DNA of 64,000 nt from assembly GCA_037833965.1 (NCBI GenBank), contig AP031351.1, forward strand, positions 17,186,501 to 17,250,500, written 5' to 3'. The notes beneath the pieces are model-generated. The model saw nothing but the letters and a program-made list of their open reading frames with translations, had not been told where the DNA came from and did no database searches. Source of the DNA: Marchantia polymorpha subsp. ruderalis. Lineage: Eukaryota; Streptophyta; Marchantiopsida; Marchantiales; Marchantiaceae. The first letter of the stretch is position 1, and each line of letters opens with the position of its first letter. Below are positions 11,332-24,886 of this stretch, piece by piece. The position numbers were made by a program, and so were the translations under genes.

Positions 11332-13736
11332 AAGTATGATACTTCATATTCTCAAAATATATCATACATTTGACCTGGTCCAAGAGTAATCACAATGTAT
11401 GTCAGCAACATACTGGAATATATACCACGTGTACCATATATATATACAGAATTGAGGAGAGAAACCAGTGGTGGAGACTTTAACGAACTAATATACACGT
11501 GCAGGAACTGTTCGGGGGAAAATGCGGTTTCACCTTAAATTTCTGGCACTTAATTCAACAGATTACTTACACAAGAAACTCTCTCCTTATAAGGTGGTAA
11601 GTCAGATGTATCATATTTCTAAGCCGATCATTTTCATATGTATATAGGCCAGAAGAAATCCTGTTACATATCCACACGCAGATTTTACCATGATCACTAA
11701 AACAACTTGTGTATTATGGAACGTATCAAATAAATTAGGCGGAAATCGTTTCGTGTGAGAATGGTTGAGTGATTTCCTCAATGCATTATATTCACTGGAG
11801 GTATTTACTTGAAGGTACCCCATCTGAACCTATTCACTGGTGTAGTATCCTGTTTACCCAGGATTGTGGAGCTTGAAACTCATGTCAACGTGCTGGGCAT
11901 ATGAATCATCATTATATGGGATTGTTTTCTCAGATGATGACATTTGTTTCACATTGTGATGTTTTTTAGGCTTGAATAAGTCAGCAAAACAATGAATGTA
12001 CTTGGCAACGTTATCTTCACTCACAATGACGTTCATCATCCGACGGTAATACTTTGTGACCAGTAGCAATCTAGGATGAAATTTTTATTTGTGCTGCTAA
12101 CATATGGGAAATATTTATTTTAATGTTTGAAGACATTTTTATTTATACTACAATCAAATGTGAAATACACTTGATCAGTCTGATATTGCATGACATCAAT
12201 TCCCATATGTATGATTTATCTATAAATCTTTGTATCAAAAAAAATCACAATGTAGAAATTTATTGGAATAAAATATTGCATATTTTTTTATACCCGTACA
12301 TAATTTCATTTTTTTATACATATATGAAAATGAAGATATAATTTCAAAATACATTTTCAATTACATATCCTATCGAATACTAAGTATTTTTTTAATCATT
12401 AATAAAGTATCCAAGTTTTGGTTTCAAAAATTATACGGATATAATACTGATCTGATCATTTAAGATTTTCATGTTTTCCTCAAAATGATTATTTCATGAA
12501 TAATGAAAAGAAAATCTTAGAAATTTTTTTAATTCATAAAAAAACACATTTACATCCTTCACATCCATATTTAACATAATCATTAATTATGTAACAATAC
12601 CTTTTCATTACAAATATGTACAATAGATATGATGAATTATATCAAATAATAAATTTTTTATTCTTGAAAGTATAATTTATGAATATTTTCGGTTTCATAA
12701 TTCTAATTTGTGAAAATTATCAAAGATAAGAAAGTGTTGAAATTTGAATGATTCATCATTCTTGGAAATTTTTTTTTATGCAATACTATATCCAATAGAG
12801 TTCTACATGAATAATTTTATTGAAATGATCACTATCCACAAAAAATGTTTTACTAAACCTCAAAACTTTGTAAGAAACAATTACAACTATCACTCGTATA
12901 TGATAGGATACTAATGAGTAGAATTAATTATAGTGGAGAAGATTTTTGTATAATCTTAACAATTTTGATTTTTTTGTCATATTTTATAAAATTATACAAA
13001 ATATGATCTTCTATTAACTAGAATTGATCTTATACGATAATCAAAACATGATAATGAAAATTCAAATTTACACATTACAATATATTTAATGAAATCTATT
13101 CTTTATACAAATTTTGCATGACAGTACATTAGAATTTGAATATTTGAATATAGAAATTTTTTTTCCATACTACTATTTAAATTAATTAGAAAATAAATTT
13201 GACTTGTCTAATTTATATTAAAAAATTGTATATATGATAAATTGATATTTGTTAGATTGTTACTCAACATGAGTGTTGTCGACGGTAAATTCAGGTTAGT
13301 TTAGTTGTTAGTTAGGGTTTTGTCCGTGAGTACTTGGGGTGAGTTTATTGTGATACTATCAAGCTACTTGTTATTAAATGCATGAGCTTGAAACTATCTT
13401 TGATGATACTGGCGGCTACGTTGTTTGAGGCTGGGAGAATCTTGTCACAAGAAATGTAGGTTGACTAAAGAGTGGTTGACTACTGTAGTGAGTTTATGAG
13501 ATCATCGAGCGAGGTACAGAGTTTCACGTTCCAATAATATCACCTCTTAGTAGTGACATACTCCCAATAGTGACTTAAAAGTGTGAACCCATTAGATCGT
13601 AGCTTGAAAATCTATCAAATAAGAATGGTAAGTCATTTTTTTCTAAAAGTGACATAAGATCTCAAATAGTGACCGTCCGTGGCACGTGCTAAATATTTGC
13701 CAAGTGCTTTGACATTTTGAACAAAATTTGTCCAGT
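11332..13736. other. AT-rich spacer, no gene recognised
   Basis: Base composition falls sharply to very AT-rich between about 12070 and 13250. Two short minus-strand frames at 11611-11823 and 11854-12069 are slightly less AT-rich but show no domain. Nothing else could be assigned. Confidence 0.5.
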
Positions 13737-14130
13737 TCATCGACAGAGTTCGTAGAAAAATTTCGGAGCATTCTTCACGAGCGAGATGTCCTCATCGGCA
13801 GATCTCGTAACAAAGTTCGTAATAGAGCTTCGTAGTAAAACTTCAGAGCATTTTTCACGAGATGTCCTCATCGGCAGATCTCGTAACAAAGTTCGTAATA
13901 GAGCTTCGTAGTAAAACTTCAGAGCATTTTTCACGAACTAGAAGTCTTCACTGGCAGATCTTGTAATAGAGTTTATAACATAGCTTCGTAAGAAAACTCT
14001 AGAGCATTCTTCGTGAGCTAGATGTCATCACCGGCAGATCTCGTAATATAGTTCATAATAGAGCTTCATAGGAAAACTTCAGATCATTTTTCACGAGCTA
14101 GATGTTCTCATCGGCAGATTTTGTGTCAGT
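13737..14130. repeat. Tandem array, 76-80 bp unit, about five copies
   Basis: The block G[AT]TGTC.TCA.CGGCAGATCT starts at 13785, 13861, 13941, 14021 and 14101, giving spacings of 76, 80, 80 and 80 bp. The units starting at 13785 and 13861 are nearly identical; later ones diverge and carry a 4-bp longer junction. A partial unit precedes the array. Units contain GAGCTTCGTA and TTCACGA. This is a minisatellite with no protein-coding sense. Confidence 0.85.
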
Positions 14131-14620
14131 GTGTAAGTTCAGAGCATGATGTTATGCTATGACATAATTCTCTCTTTCTCTCTTTCTCTCTTACATCTTT
14201 CACTCTTTAGCAGCATGTAAATGTTAATGTTTCTTTGTACATTTTGAAACTTTCATGTCAGATTAGATTATGTTTGAACATGTTTGAAATTTGTGAATGT
14301 CAAGACTCACGAAGGTATGTGTAATCTGTAATCTGTGAAATCTGTAGGTATGTGTATCTGTATCCATGAAGTTGAATCGTCTGCTAGGAATGTCGGTAGA
14401 GTTTCTATTCCGTCCGGTCAAGCTTCAGAAGGAAGAAAAGATTTGTCTTAAGGTTCTTCTGGGTGAAAAAAGGATGTGATACAAAAGAAATTTAATGCTA
14501 ATATGAATTCAGTGGTGCTAATCAGTCCATGAACAATGCAATCATGACAATAAAGCAAATCCAGATGGAAATCTTGACTTCTGAATAAATTTTTAGCGCA
14601 TTGTGGGTCAAACGATTGAA

Positions 14621-14658
14621 CTTACCAAACGTGGCAAGTGCTTGCCACGTTTGGTAAG
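14621..14658. repeat. Perfect palindrome, 18-bp arms with 2-bp centre
   Basis: The left arm cttaccaaacgtggcaag (14621-14638) and the right arm (14641-14658) are exact reverse complements around the centre TG. GC content is higher than in the surroundings. Perfect arms in otherwise decayed DNA suggest a recent origin or the end of a mobile element. Confidence 0.85.
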
Positions 14659-14659
14659 T

Positions 14660-15760
14660 ACTTAAGCTTGCCATTGCGTTTAGAATCAAAAGAATAAAAA
14701 AAAAATAAAAGGTACCAATACGATAGTGTCGCCAACTATTGTTATCATCCAGTCCTTGTTGGATAAAATTCAAGATGAGCTGAATAACATCTAAGGATTC
14801 TAAAGTTCTTGCTGGAGCTTGTAAAGACAGAACAGTCTTTGGAGATGAAGAATATATTACAAAATTGAAGAGGTAGGGTCCAAATTTGCAAATCAGTCTA
14901 CACACTCACAATTGATGATGTCTATTTTAATTTTTAAATTCAGATCTCGTATTATATTTTGGATAACAATGGACTAGAGCTTGGGCCGAATCTCATACGT
15001 AAGCTCTTTCTTTCTCTCTTACATAAAAAACTATTTACATCTCTCTTACGCAAAAACTCTTGAGAAAATAAAAAAGATACATCAAATTAATTGAAAGATA
15101 CTTCCAAATTTGCCATTGCATTTATATGCAAAAGAAGTAACAAGAAACAAAAGGTTATGATATCATCATTATCATCATCTGATCCTTGTTGATAAAATTC
15201 AGGAAGGGCTCAATGGCTTCAAAGAATCTTAAAGTTCTTGCTCCAGCTTGTGGAGAACGAATGTTCTTTGGAAATGAACAAGTGATTACAAAACTGGAGA
15301 GTTAGTATCCAAATTCGCGAATCAATTTAAACCCTCACAATCAATGATGACTACTCTAATTATTAAGTTTAGATCTTGTATTATAATTTTGATAACGATG
15401 GGTAGAACTCGGATTCATCATGATACGACAACTCTTTCTTTTTCTCTTATATAAGAAACTCTTTACATCTCTCTTACGCATAAACTCTTGAGGAAATCAA
15501 AAATATACATCGACAATTCGAGAGCAAGATGTTTTGTCATAACGCAACGCTCTCTTACATCTAGAATTAACAGAACTTCTTAAGAAATCAAATAAAAATA
15601 CATCGAATAAATTAACAGTTCTAAATTTCATAGCAAGATGTTATGCCATCACACAATTCTCTCTCTTACATCTAGAATTTGCATATCTCTTGAGAAAATC
15701 TGTGAAGATACATCGAATCAATTGAGTTATAGTTCCAAATTTCAGAGCAAGGAAACACCC
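14660..15760. repeat. Tandem duplication of about 430 bp plus degenerate short repeats
   Basis: Segment about 14660-15060 is repeated at about 15105-15490. For example TCCTTGTTG..ATAAAATTCA occurs at 14753 and 15183, and TTAAAGTTCTTGCT.. and TTTGGA.ATGAA follow in both copies. A shorter motif made of CTCTCTTACATCT, CTCTTGAG.AAAT and ATACATCGA recurs three to four times from 15004 to 15760. Copies differ at many sites. No coding content was recognised. Confidence 0.7.
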
Positions 15761-16179
15761 CACAAATTATTATTCAGAGACCATTAAGTTAAAAGTGCAA
15801 ACTTGATGCAGTAATTAGAATTGCGAACAATCTAGACCAAATTTCATGAAATATTTTATAATTGTTAAAGTATAATTGCATAAATCAATCACTGATAATC
15901 ATATTAACATAATTTGTCATCATTAATCAAGAATGATTAGAGATGTTTGTCTGTAATTCCATACTTTTATGTTCTAGTCTTCTATAATTTGCTATAGATG
16001 ATATCGTAGATTGTGTTAAGAAACCAATTTTCTCAAATTGTTGTTGACGTATCAACTGATGACGAGCTCTTAGGAGATTAGAGAGTAAATTACCTTAAAG
16101 ATCTATAGATAAAGATGACTTAGTGAAGAAAAAGTTAATCTAATCAGTGATGGCTCTATTTGGCTCTATTACACCGGAG
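15761..16179. other. AT-rich spacer, no gene recognised
   Basis: No domain or structured repeat is visible here. It separates the tandem duplications from the DNA-transposon fossil. Confidence 0.4.
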
Positions 16180-17220
16180 TCGGTACTTGGACAATATCAT
16201 CGTACTCTTAATGGCTTACACTTTGTAGAAGGTTGTGATCTTCGAGAACAGACTTGACAATGTCAATATCATCAATATTGTCATCGGCAGTAGCATGAAG
16301 AACATCTATTTCAATTAAATTTTCAGCGACTTTTTCAATACTTGCGTCATCAAGATCAAGAAAACATGAGAAAAAATCATCGAATCAAATATCTTGCAAA
16401 ATTTCTACTAAATCATCTATCGCTTGATTTGAGATTGTAAAAAATCTATCAATATTTTAATTAGAATTCATCCGAGAGATGACAAGTAAACAATTGGCTT
16501 TCACAAAGCATCTTCGAATAGTATTATCTTCGAGACTATCTGATGCGGACTTGATCCAACCAAGCACATTGCGTTAATGTGTATGATCGTTACTTCGAAA
16601 TTGAAAATGAAGTGCACGTTGAGTCGCTTGCCAGAGTTTATACCCAGACATTAGGTGGCTCAGTTAAACATGGAGAAAATGCGCTTTGAAAGACCGAATG
16701 TTTCCTTCATCAAGAGGTTGACATTCGCAGGTAGTATTCGCAGGAATAAAATTAATGCACAAAGTCTGAAATCAGAAATTTTTTTTCATGTGAACCTGAT
16801 GGATCCAAAAGCTTTGACGCCCAAACATGGGATGAGCAATTATCTTGCAGGTATATGGATATAACTTTTTGATTCTTGATAATCTTGTTGTACTTGTGCA
16901 GGAGTCGCATATAAAATGATGTATACTTCCAGGCTTTAGGTTGATGATCATAAATAATTCCAAAAGTTTTATTGATATCCGGAATATGCTTCAAAGCTCG
17001 TGGACGAGCACTTTTTGTGATAACTTAAATGCTACATGTCTCACCTGAAGCGCTTACTCCAAACGTGACTATGATTTTATCTTTGCTTTGCTTGACACAC
17101 CGATCATCCAAATTGGCTGTGCAATACGATTGTGATGATGTTGTGCAATGTTGTAAAATCGATTCATCAATGTTGATAATACATTCGAGTGGTATATCAA
17201 TCAATGCACATGCTAGCATA
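16180..17220 (-). mobile_element. Dead pogo/Tigger-like (Tc1/mariner superfamily) DNA transposon, transposase core
   Basis: Read on the minus strand, the DDE domain parts appear in the right order. IINIDES (first catalytic Asp) is followed by VKQSKDKIIVTFGVSASGE, then ISIYLQDNCSSH (second Asp, matching the family LLDNAPSH), then FIPANTTCECQPLDEGNIRSF (matching PPNTTSLLQPLDQGVIRSFK) and KAHFLH. An acidic tail with ADDNIDDIDIVKSVLED follows toward 16200. Several stops and frame changes interrupt it (for example after SASGE and after SDFVH), so it is inactive. The N-terminal helix-turn-helix/CENP-B part and the terminal inverted repeats were not located. Confidence 0.75.
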
Positions 17221-17689
17221 TTTATTTTAATTATTTAGCTTTAAAAAAGAAGAAATTAATAAAAAACAATAATTTTGATCAATCTTGCAAATCAAATCAT
17301 TTGATTGCAATGTTGGATTAGACCACCAAAAATCAACAATCTGTGATAAGATCTTAGACTATCTAAATATGATTTGTCACTGCAAAGTATATACACAAGA
17401 ACTAAACAATTATTCATTATTGAAAACTTTGATGTATCATCAAGAGTTTTTGCTAGCTTTTGTTTATGGTAGAAATGTAATTTAAACTCATACTATGATT
17501 AACTTAATAAAGTTTGAATATAATTAAATTCAAAATTAATAATGTTTATCTTGGTTCAAGTTATAATTTTCGTTAGTTTTACAACCAAATCTAACATATG
17601 ATACTTTAAAAACAGAAGCTTGAAAGACTGAGCTTAATTATATAGTATAAAAATATATAAAAGTAAAATATTTTTTAGTAAAATTTACT
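17221..17689. other. AT-rich spacer next to the pogo-like fossil
   Basis: This would hold the transposase N-terminus if preserved. Minus-strand frames here give no convincing helix-turn-helix. Confidence 0.3.
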
Positions 17690-18010
17690 TGTACTAGATC
17701 TAAACATGCAAAATATCTTCCAAAATTTTCCAAAGAAATAACTTTCATCAACTCATGAATTTGATTCAATTTATCGTTAGTTTTGAATAGCCCAATTTTT
17801 TTATAAATACCAGATCTCTAATAAAATGATGCTTATTGTTAATATGTTTCACTATTTTGTCTATCATTTGATTTACAGCAAGATGTAACACACTATGACT
17901 ATCAAAATGAAAATGAAAATCCTTTTGCTTTAATTTCATTTCAATAATTGGCTATAAAAAATGCACTAGATATCATAAACACATATAGAGAAATGATTCT
18001 AAAAAATACG
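17690..18010 (-). mobile_element. Ty1/copia fossil, RNase H scrap
   Basis: The minus strand shows the copia RNase H signature in decayed form: FDSHSVLHLAVNQMIDK followed by VKHINNKHHFI and a downstream NDKLNQIHELMKVISLENF stretch matching the usual tail. It lies just outside the larger plus-strand copia element and in the opposite orientation, so it is a separate insertion. It is broken and old. Confidence 0.6.
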
Positions 18011-18109
18011 TGGATTTTTATCCTTAAGCTTTGTACACACAAATCAACCATTTCTTGTGTAAAAAAGCCACAAGGCATATAGTGCGAGCTACATCATGTT
18101 TATGGTTAT

Positions 18110-18445
18110 ATAAGTAGCAAAAGTCCTAAATTTCATCTAAACAAGCATCTAGTATAATCTTAACTTGGATTCAAGTTAGATTAACAATATTTTAACCCGA
18201 GACTAAAGTTTGAGACACTTGTTCTAGGATGAACACGTATCAATTTAGTTTCACATCTACATCCACGGGGAGAGATAATGAAGAGTTGAGCTATGGAGTC
18301 ATGATGTAACATTCTAGCTTTAATGAAGTTTTTATCTCGGTCATGGACGGAGGTTCATGTGAAGTTGAACCACTTACATTGTGAGTGAATTTTGTGATTC
18401 TTGTACAATTGATTAGTTCAATGCACCTAGATTTCAAGCCTTGCC
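18110..18445 (+). repeat. 5' LTR of the copia fossil (approximate)
   Basis: Matched by eye to the copy at 22790-23090. Ends are approximate because of divergence. Confidence 0.55.
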
Positions 18446-21400
18446 ATGATCAAGCTAGTTCAATGCCATGGGCGCCTCCACAAGTAAAACACCCCCTGTG
18501 AAGAATCTTGGCCAAGGAGGAATGAAATAGTAAGCTTGAATTTTGCAATTTTGGAAGATCTGATCTAGCAAACTACCTTCATTTGAATTCAACTTTTGCA
18601 AGATGATTTTTAGTCAAATAGAGCACGCGATTCATAAAACGGTTTTGAAAATGGAAAATGTTATGAATTCTTAGTCCTAAAGATTCCCTTGGGTTGTACT
18701 AATTCAATATTTAACTCCTTGAGAGTAAAGTTTGAAGTTAATAAGATTTAGCTCAAGGTTGATTTTGATAAACAGTTTTCACATTATAGTAGATTATCTT
18801 GTGAGCTACGCAAGAGTGACATCAAATTTCAACTCCAAAAATATTCATTTTTTGACCACTTTTATTGTTAAGTGTTGGGAGTACAAACAGAATTTTTGCC
18901 GACTCCTTGAGGAATGAGCAATCTAAAAAGTAACTCAAATGCATCAAGGGGAGAAGGAGACACTACTAACCGACCTTAGCTTACGTTTCAAAAGGAAAAA
19001 GCGTCCAATGATGGTGAGTAATCTTAAAGGTCCAAGGTTTGAGGTGAAAAAATTTGATGGACAAAATGACTATATCTTGTGGTAACAACAAGTCACTAAT
19101 GTAGTTGGTGCTATGGGGTTGGGCAAGATGCTTAAAGGACAACCCACCGGCATAGAATATGATGATTGAATTAAAACTTAATATCAGACGGTGAATATTC
19201 TGGTATTATATTTCAACCCAAATGTCTTCAAGCAAATGGAGTTGAAGACAACAATAGCATATTTGTTTGGGGCATTGCGTGATAAAAACTATATAAGTTA
19301 GCTTTCAAATCGATTGTATACGACTTTGAAGCTCACTAGCTTCAAGATGGCAGAAGGTGCTAAGATCAAATATCATGTAGCTGTCTTCAATAATTAGTTT
19401 GTGGATCTTAAGAACGTTTGAAAAGATTTGAATGATGGGTGAAAAATAATTCAGTTATTGAGTTTTTTTTTTGCTCATATAAGTTCCTATCACCAGTGTT
19501 GCTTCAAAGTGACAAGAAAACTTTCACATACAATTAAGCTATTGGTGTATGTGCATACCTCTTTCAATCAATCCATTTCATTGTCTATTGCATTGACAAT
19601 ATTCTGTGATAGTACATCTTTTAGGTAGAAAAGCAATGAAAAATCCAAAAACCAAGTTTAGATCCAAGTCTATAGATGATAAGAACATCAAGTGGTTAAA
19701 ATGTGACAAATCTAGTTAAATTTGCAAAGATTGTCGTAATAAGTCAACCAATGGACATTAAATGAACCTTGAGCTCCACATTTTCATGAGGAGCTCAAGG
19801 CTGAAAAATCTATACATCTTGAAGAGAATTAACAATCTTTTAAGTAATCACATGTAATTACATCTACAACTTTGAATTTCATTTGTGGCACAAACAACTA
19901 GATCACGTGAGTGAGAAGAATTTGATCATTTTACACAAACAAGGTTTATTTTTTGGATAGAAGCAATGCAAGCTAGAATTTTGTGAATATTGTGTATTTG
20001 GCAAATAGACGAGAGTTGCATTCGACGTTGGAGTGCATAGCGGACAAGAAATTCTTGATTACATTCATTGTGATGTGTGAGGACTTTTTCAATATTCCTC
20101 ACACTCCATAAATATTACTACAAAATCCTTTGTGGATGACTAATGAGATTTGTGTGAATTTACTTCATGCAACAAAAGTCTGAGGTCTTTGAGATTTTTT
20201 AAGAATTAAAAGATTCTAGTTGAAACTCAAACTAGAAAGAAGGTGAGATATTTGCGCACAGATAACTTCAAGCAGTACAACTCAACATAATTTAAATTGT
20301 ATAATAACACGTGCAGATTTACTTGCCATCTCATCACATTGTTTACTTCAAAGCAAAATGGTGTGTCTTAGAGACTTAACCGCACAATTATTGAAGCGCT
20401 TTTGAAGTATGTTAGATCTTGCTGGTTTACCACATATGTTTTGGACTAAAGCTGTGAATACCGCAACTTACTTGGTAAACTTGTATCCTAATAGCTCTAT
20501 CAAGTTCAAGACACCGTTTGAACTTGATAGAATTGTGGAATAAAAGGTTAAGTGAGTACTCTATGTTGAGATTTTTTTGTTGTTATACTTATGCTATTAC
20601 TCCAAAGAATAATATGACTAAGCTTGATTCTAAAGCCAATGAATCTGTTTTTTTTTGTTATCAAAGAGAGTATAAGGGATATAGAATGTGGAATATTAAT
20701 GCTTGCAAAATCATTGTCACTCAATGAATCTAGATCATTAAATTAGAGGTAAAAATTACAGACTTTCGTTTCTGACAAAGACAAGACTTTTATCCCTAAC
20801 ACTATAAGGGGGAGATTGATATTGACAACATTGATGATGGATCACAAGGAAAGGTTCCACATGTTACGAATAAGAGGAGCTAATTGCTAGTGAGCCATAT
20901 TTAGAAGCAGCACAAATTGATCAAGCAAAATCTTCATCAAGGCGGTAGTTGATGAATGCAGATGAACGTCAAGGTTTGGCTAGGTTTGACTTTTAAGTTA
21001 TTGATGACATTGGAGTTAATGCTGAAAATTCATGTGAAGCTATGATCAATGAAGATGAAGATTCATCTTTTTTCTCCTAAGCTTGAGCTTCTTGTGTGAA
21101 GCAAGAGTGAAATGCAACGATGCTGATGAAAATGAAGTCACTTCATGCCAACAACACTTGGAAACTTGTTAAGTTGCTCCCAAGGTAAGATAGTGATAGA
21201 TTGTAAATGAATCTACAAAAGGATGAATAGATCCACGGATACATGTGAGAAAATTTTCAAGTTTATGTTGGTAGCCAAAGTATTCACACAATGCAAAGGT
21301 GTAGATTGCAATGAAGTTTTTGCACCGATAGCAAAGTACAATACGTCTACTATGTTTGTGAATCTATATGATCTATTGTGTAATCAGATGGATGTTGTCA

Positions 21401-22789
21401 CATCTTCTTTTGATGGACTACTCAATCAATTGATATTCATGCGGCAATCACAAGGTTTTTTCATGAAAGGAAAAATAGGCATAGTATGCAGATTGCTAAA
21501 ATTATTATACGGTTGAAAGAAAATATCCAAAGATTGAAATATACGCATCAACGATTGCATGCACCCATAAGTATTCTTACATAGTGTATATGATCCTTGT
21601 ATTTACTTAAAAAAGGTTCTCAATGCGACATTTGGACTTATCATTTTTGTCTTGTATATTGATGACATGCTTATTGTAGCTTCTAGAAGATCTGATGTTG
21701 AATAGTTGAAGGTTGAGTTTAGCTCAACTTTAAGCATGAAGTGTCTAGGTCCCGTCAAATAGATTCTTTGCATAAAATTATAGAAATTAGAGGGAGTCAA
21801 TTTTTTTTATGAAGCATGCAGAGAAGTTGTTTGCCAAGTTCATCATGAGCTATACTTGTGAATACTCCATTGACTCGTCATTTTTTTACTTTCAGTAGCG
21901 CAATGCTCTAAAGATGCAGTTGAAAAAGACTTGATGTCTTTTATCCCTTATGAGAGTGCAGTGGATAGTCTAATGTATTTGATGATCTGCACACGACCGG
22001 ATATAGCATTCGATGTAGGTAAAGTGAGCATGTAGATGTCAAATCCAAGCAAGATGCATTGGAAAGCAATGTAGTGGATACTTAGATATCTTAAATATTT
22101 TACACGACATGACTTATTGTTTGATGTTAAAGTAGTGAATGTCAAATCACTTTTGAAATATGTGGATGTTAATTATAGGGGAGACTTGTACAACAACTTA
22201 GTATGTTTTCACTGTTATAAGTGGCTGCATTAGTTGGAGATTGATTCAAGTATATCTCTTTGTTAACTATAAAAGTTGAATATGTTGTAGCAACAGAGTC
22301 AACAAAGGAAGCAATTAGGTTGAACAAGCTTATCATTGAGATAGGATTGTCGCAACAGGATGTAAATCTTCAATGTGATAGTTAGAGTGCGCTACACATG
22401 GCTGAGAATCAGATGAGGGATAGTAGGATGAAGCACATTGACATCTTGTACCATTTTATCAGGAAGGCTATGTGTGAGAATGTGCTTAAGGTCATCAAGA
22501 TTGATGAAGAGCTTAACCCGGCTAATCATTTCATGAAAGTGATTCTTTCTGATAAGTTTTCAAGACATTGTGCAGCTTTAAAGATTTTACAATAATGAAT
22601 TAGATTACATTATATTTTCTATGTATGCAGTTTTTACTTTTACATGTTGTTAGCTAAGGCTTAGTTCTAGTTAACCTTTGTTCATAGGAGAAAAGATATG
22701 GTTTGGTTTTACTTTCTAAAATTTCTCATTGAAACCATATATGGATTATAGAAATTGCCTCCTCCAAGATTTAGATTAAGGAGAAGTTT

Positions 22790-23090
22790 GTAAGGTTAAT
22801 TTGCGTCTTGTTGGCCATAGTTATTTTAAATGTAGTTAGACTTAGCCTCTAGTTAGCATTTTAGGTACTCAATCCTAAGTGAGCACGTTTTAATTTCGTC
22901 TCACATGTACACATGCGGGGAGAGATAAATGGAGAGCTGAACTATGAAGTCTTGATGTAACATTCTTGTTTTAGTGAAGATTTTATTTCGGCTGTGGATG
23001 TAGTCTCATGTGGAGGTGAACCAAGTATATTGGTGTGTGATTCTCATACACTCATTGCGTGTTTTTCATTTATTAGTGTCACACATGTTG
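22790..23090 (+). repeat. 3' LTR of the copia fossil (approximate)
   Basis: It begins TGTAAGGTT right after an AGATTTAGATTAAGGAGAAG-type purine-rich tract, as expected for a 3' LTR, and shares ordered blocks with the 5' copy. Confidence 0.55.
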
Positions 23091-24848
23091 TTTTATTATG
23101 ATAGACATGTCATCACTTACAGTTTAGTATAAATGATTTTGTTGATTGATGATTTATTGTAATCATAATGATTGGATTTTATTTTTCTTTTCATTTGGTT
23201 TACAATTATGCATCTTTCATATGATCATATTCATGATATGATTAAAATGATAGAAATTTTAGATTTAGAACTAGACTCAAATCAAGATATATAATATTGG
23301 ACATAAAAATAGTAGATTATTTTGAGAAGTGTTATTGTGTGAAGATCAAAGTCAATGATATATTTTAATTAATGTGGCCTAAGAATGAAAAATGAAGAAA
23401 TATGACTCCATGAAAAATGAACTATGAATTACATGAAATGTATTCATAAAAGTTATGGAGGTTAAAGTTCACAAAACATGAATCAAAAAGATTGTTACAA
23501 ATTAATCAAATCTTGATAAACTTTAATTAACTTGAAATCTACTAGTGAAATAAGTTAGTTGGTCACTATATAAAAAATAATTAAAATATCATAGTGAGAA
23601 TGTTAAATTATCTAAATAATTATTTTTTGTTAATTTGGACGTAGCATCACTAGGAGAAATAACATAATTATTTGTGTGGAGTGATGATTTGCATTGGATT
23701 CGTAATGATTATCTTACAAATAGAGTCAAGAATTAATGTTGAAATGATGTATGCATTGAATTAAATATTTAAAACTAGCAATATTGTAAGCAAATTGCTA
23801 GATCTATAATTGTGATCAAAAAAGTTGTTGTACAAGTTGATACACATCACACCACGTCATTTCTGAAAACAGTAAATAATAATTTTTAAGAATTACTTCA
23901 ATAAAAATATTTGTGTGAAATTTTGAGTTCATTTGAATCTATGTAAAAATATTTACATAATTTTTTATTGTATTAATTGATATTTTTTCATGAAAACTAA
24001 CTTTCTTGATATTAGCATCAATCAAATTTTTGAAGTTAATTTTGTATGTTTTTCAAAAATTTAAATTTAAAATATATATTGAAGTCTATAAATAATTCCA
24101 TAGTATTTTATCAGAAATATTTACATTCACAGAATTTTTTGAAGCTAAATTCAAAGTAGATCAAACCAATTATTAGTTTGATCTAGAGATGCAAAAAAAA
24201 TTTTCATAATTCATTTTCATCTAATAAAACTTTAAGTTTCACTTATATATATATATATATATCATTTCAAATATTTGATGATTTCATCAAATTCAGATAT
24301 AAATTCAATTCGAGTCATAATTCAATTTGAATTTGATAATTATGACTGAAACTCAATAAGAAATTATATATATTATATTATATTATATTATATTATAATA
24401 TCTTATCTGAATTAAACCATACTTATATTTTTTGATACCAAAATATTAAATCCATCACACAAACATATATATGTCCACTTGGACCCTTTATATTGATGAC
24501 ACAAAAATCTATAGTGTTTGTTTAGAACTCCAATTTTTTTTTAAGCAACGTCTAAACCTAAAATTTGATAAAATGTCATTAAACAATATGTCAACTAATT
24601 GTGATATCTTAACAAACAGCTTGAGCATATAGTGTGTCTTCATATAAGACAACAGCTCTCTTGTGCATCTACTTTCGCATCATAGTCTTAAAACTGGAAT
24701 TGATTGTTTGATTGTTTTTCTATTCTATAGATCTAGCTGAGGTTGAGGCTCACATGCATATGCAATTTTTTATCCGCTTTGTGAGATTTTTAAGCATCTA
24801 TTTGTGCAACTAAGAATCACCAACACCATCATATACTCAATGATTATG

Positions 24849-24886
<38 letters not shown>

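Larger units (their letters stand above)
18110..23090 (+). mobile_element. Ty1/copia LTR retrotransposon fossil with two diverged LTRs
   Basis: Related direct repeats at about 18110-18445 and 22790-23090 share ordered blocks (GGGGAGAGATAA, TGATGTAACATTCT, a TTTAT.TCGG block, CATGTG.AG.TGAACCA) at perhaps 75-80% identity by eye. Between them, on the + strand, lie a gag-like start (KFDGQNDYILW near 19060), the GAG-pre-integrase HLWHKQLDHVSEKNL near 19890, integrase-like text, RT pieces (MNRSTDTCEKIFKFMLVAKV near 21223; a LYIDDMLIVA-type block near 21655) and an RNase H end (HIDILYHFIRKAMCENVLK near 22440). The purine-rich stretch just before 22790 fits a polypurine tract. Order and family are clear; it carries many breaks and is old. 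Confidence 0.8.

Noticed and set aside
13737-14130. Regularly spaced repeats resembling a CRISPR array
   Set aside because: Units are contiguous minisatellite copies with no unique spacers, in a plant nuclear context.
24246-24883. (AT)n and (TATTA)n runs as possible origin or regulatory sites
   Set aside because: Ordinary microsatellites in an AT-rich spacer with no associated gene.
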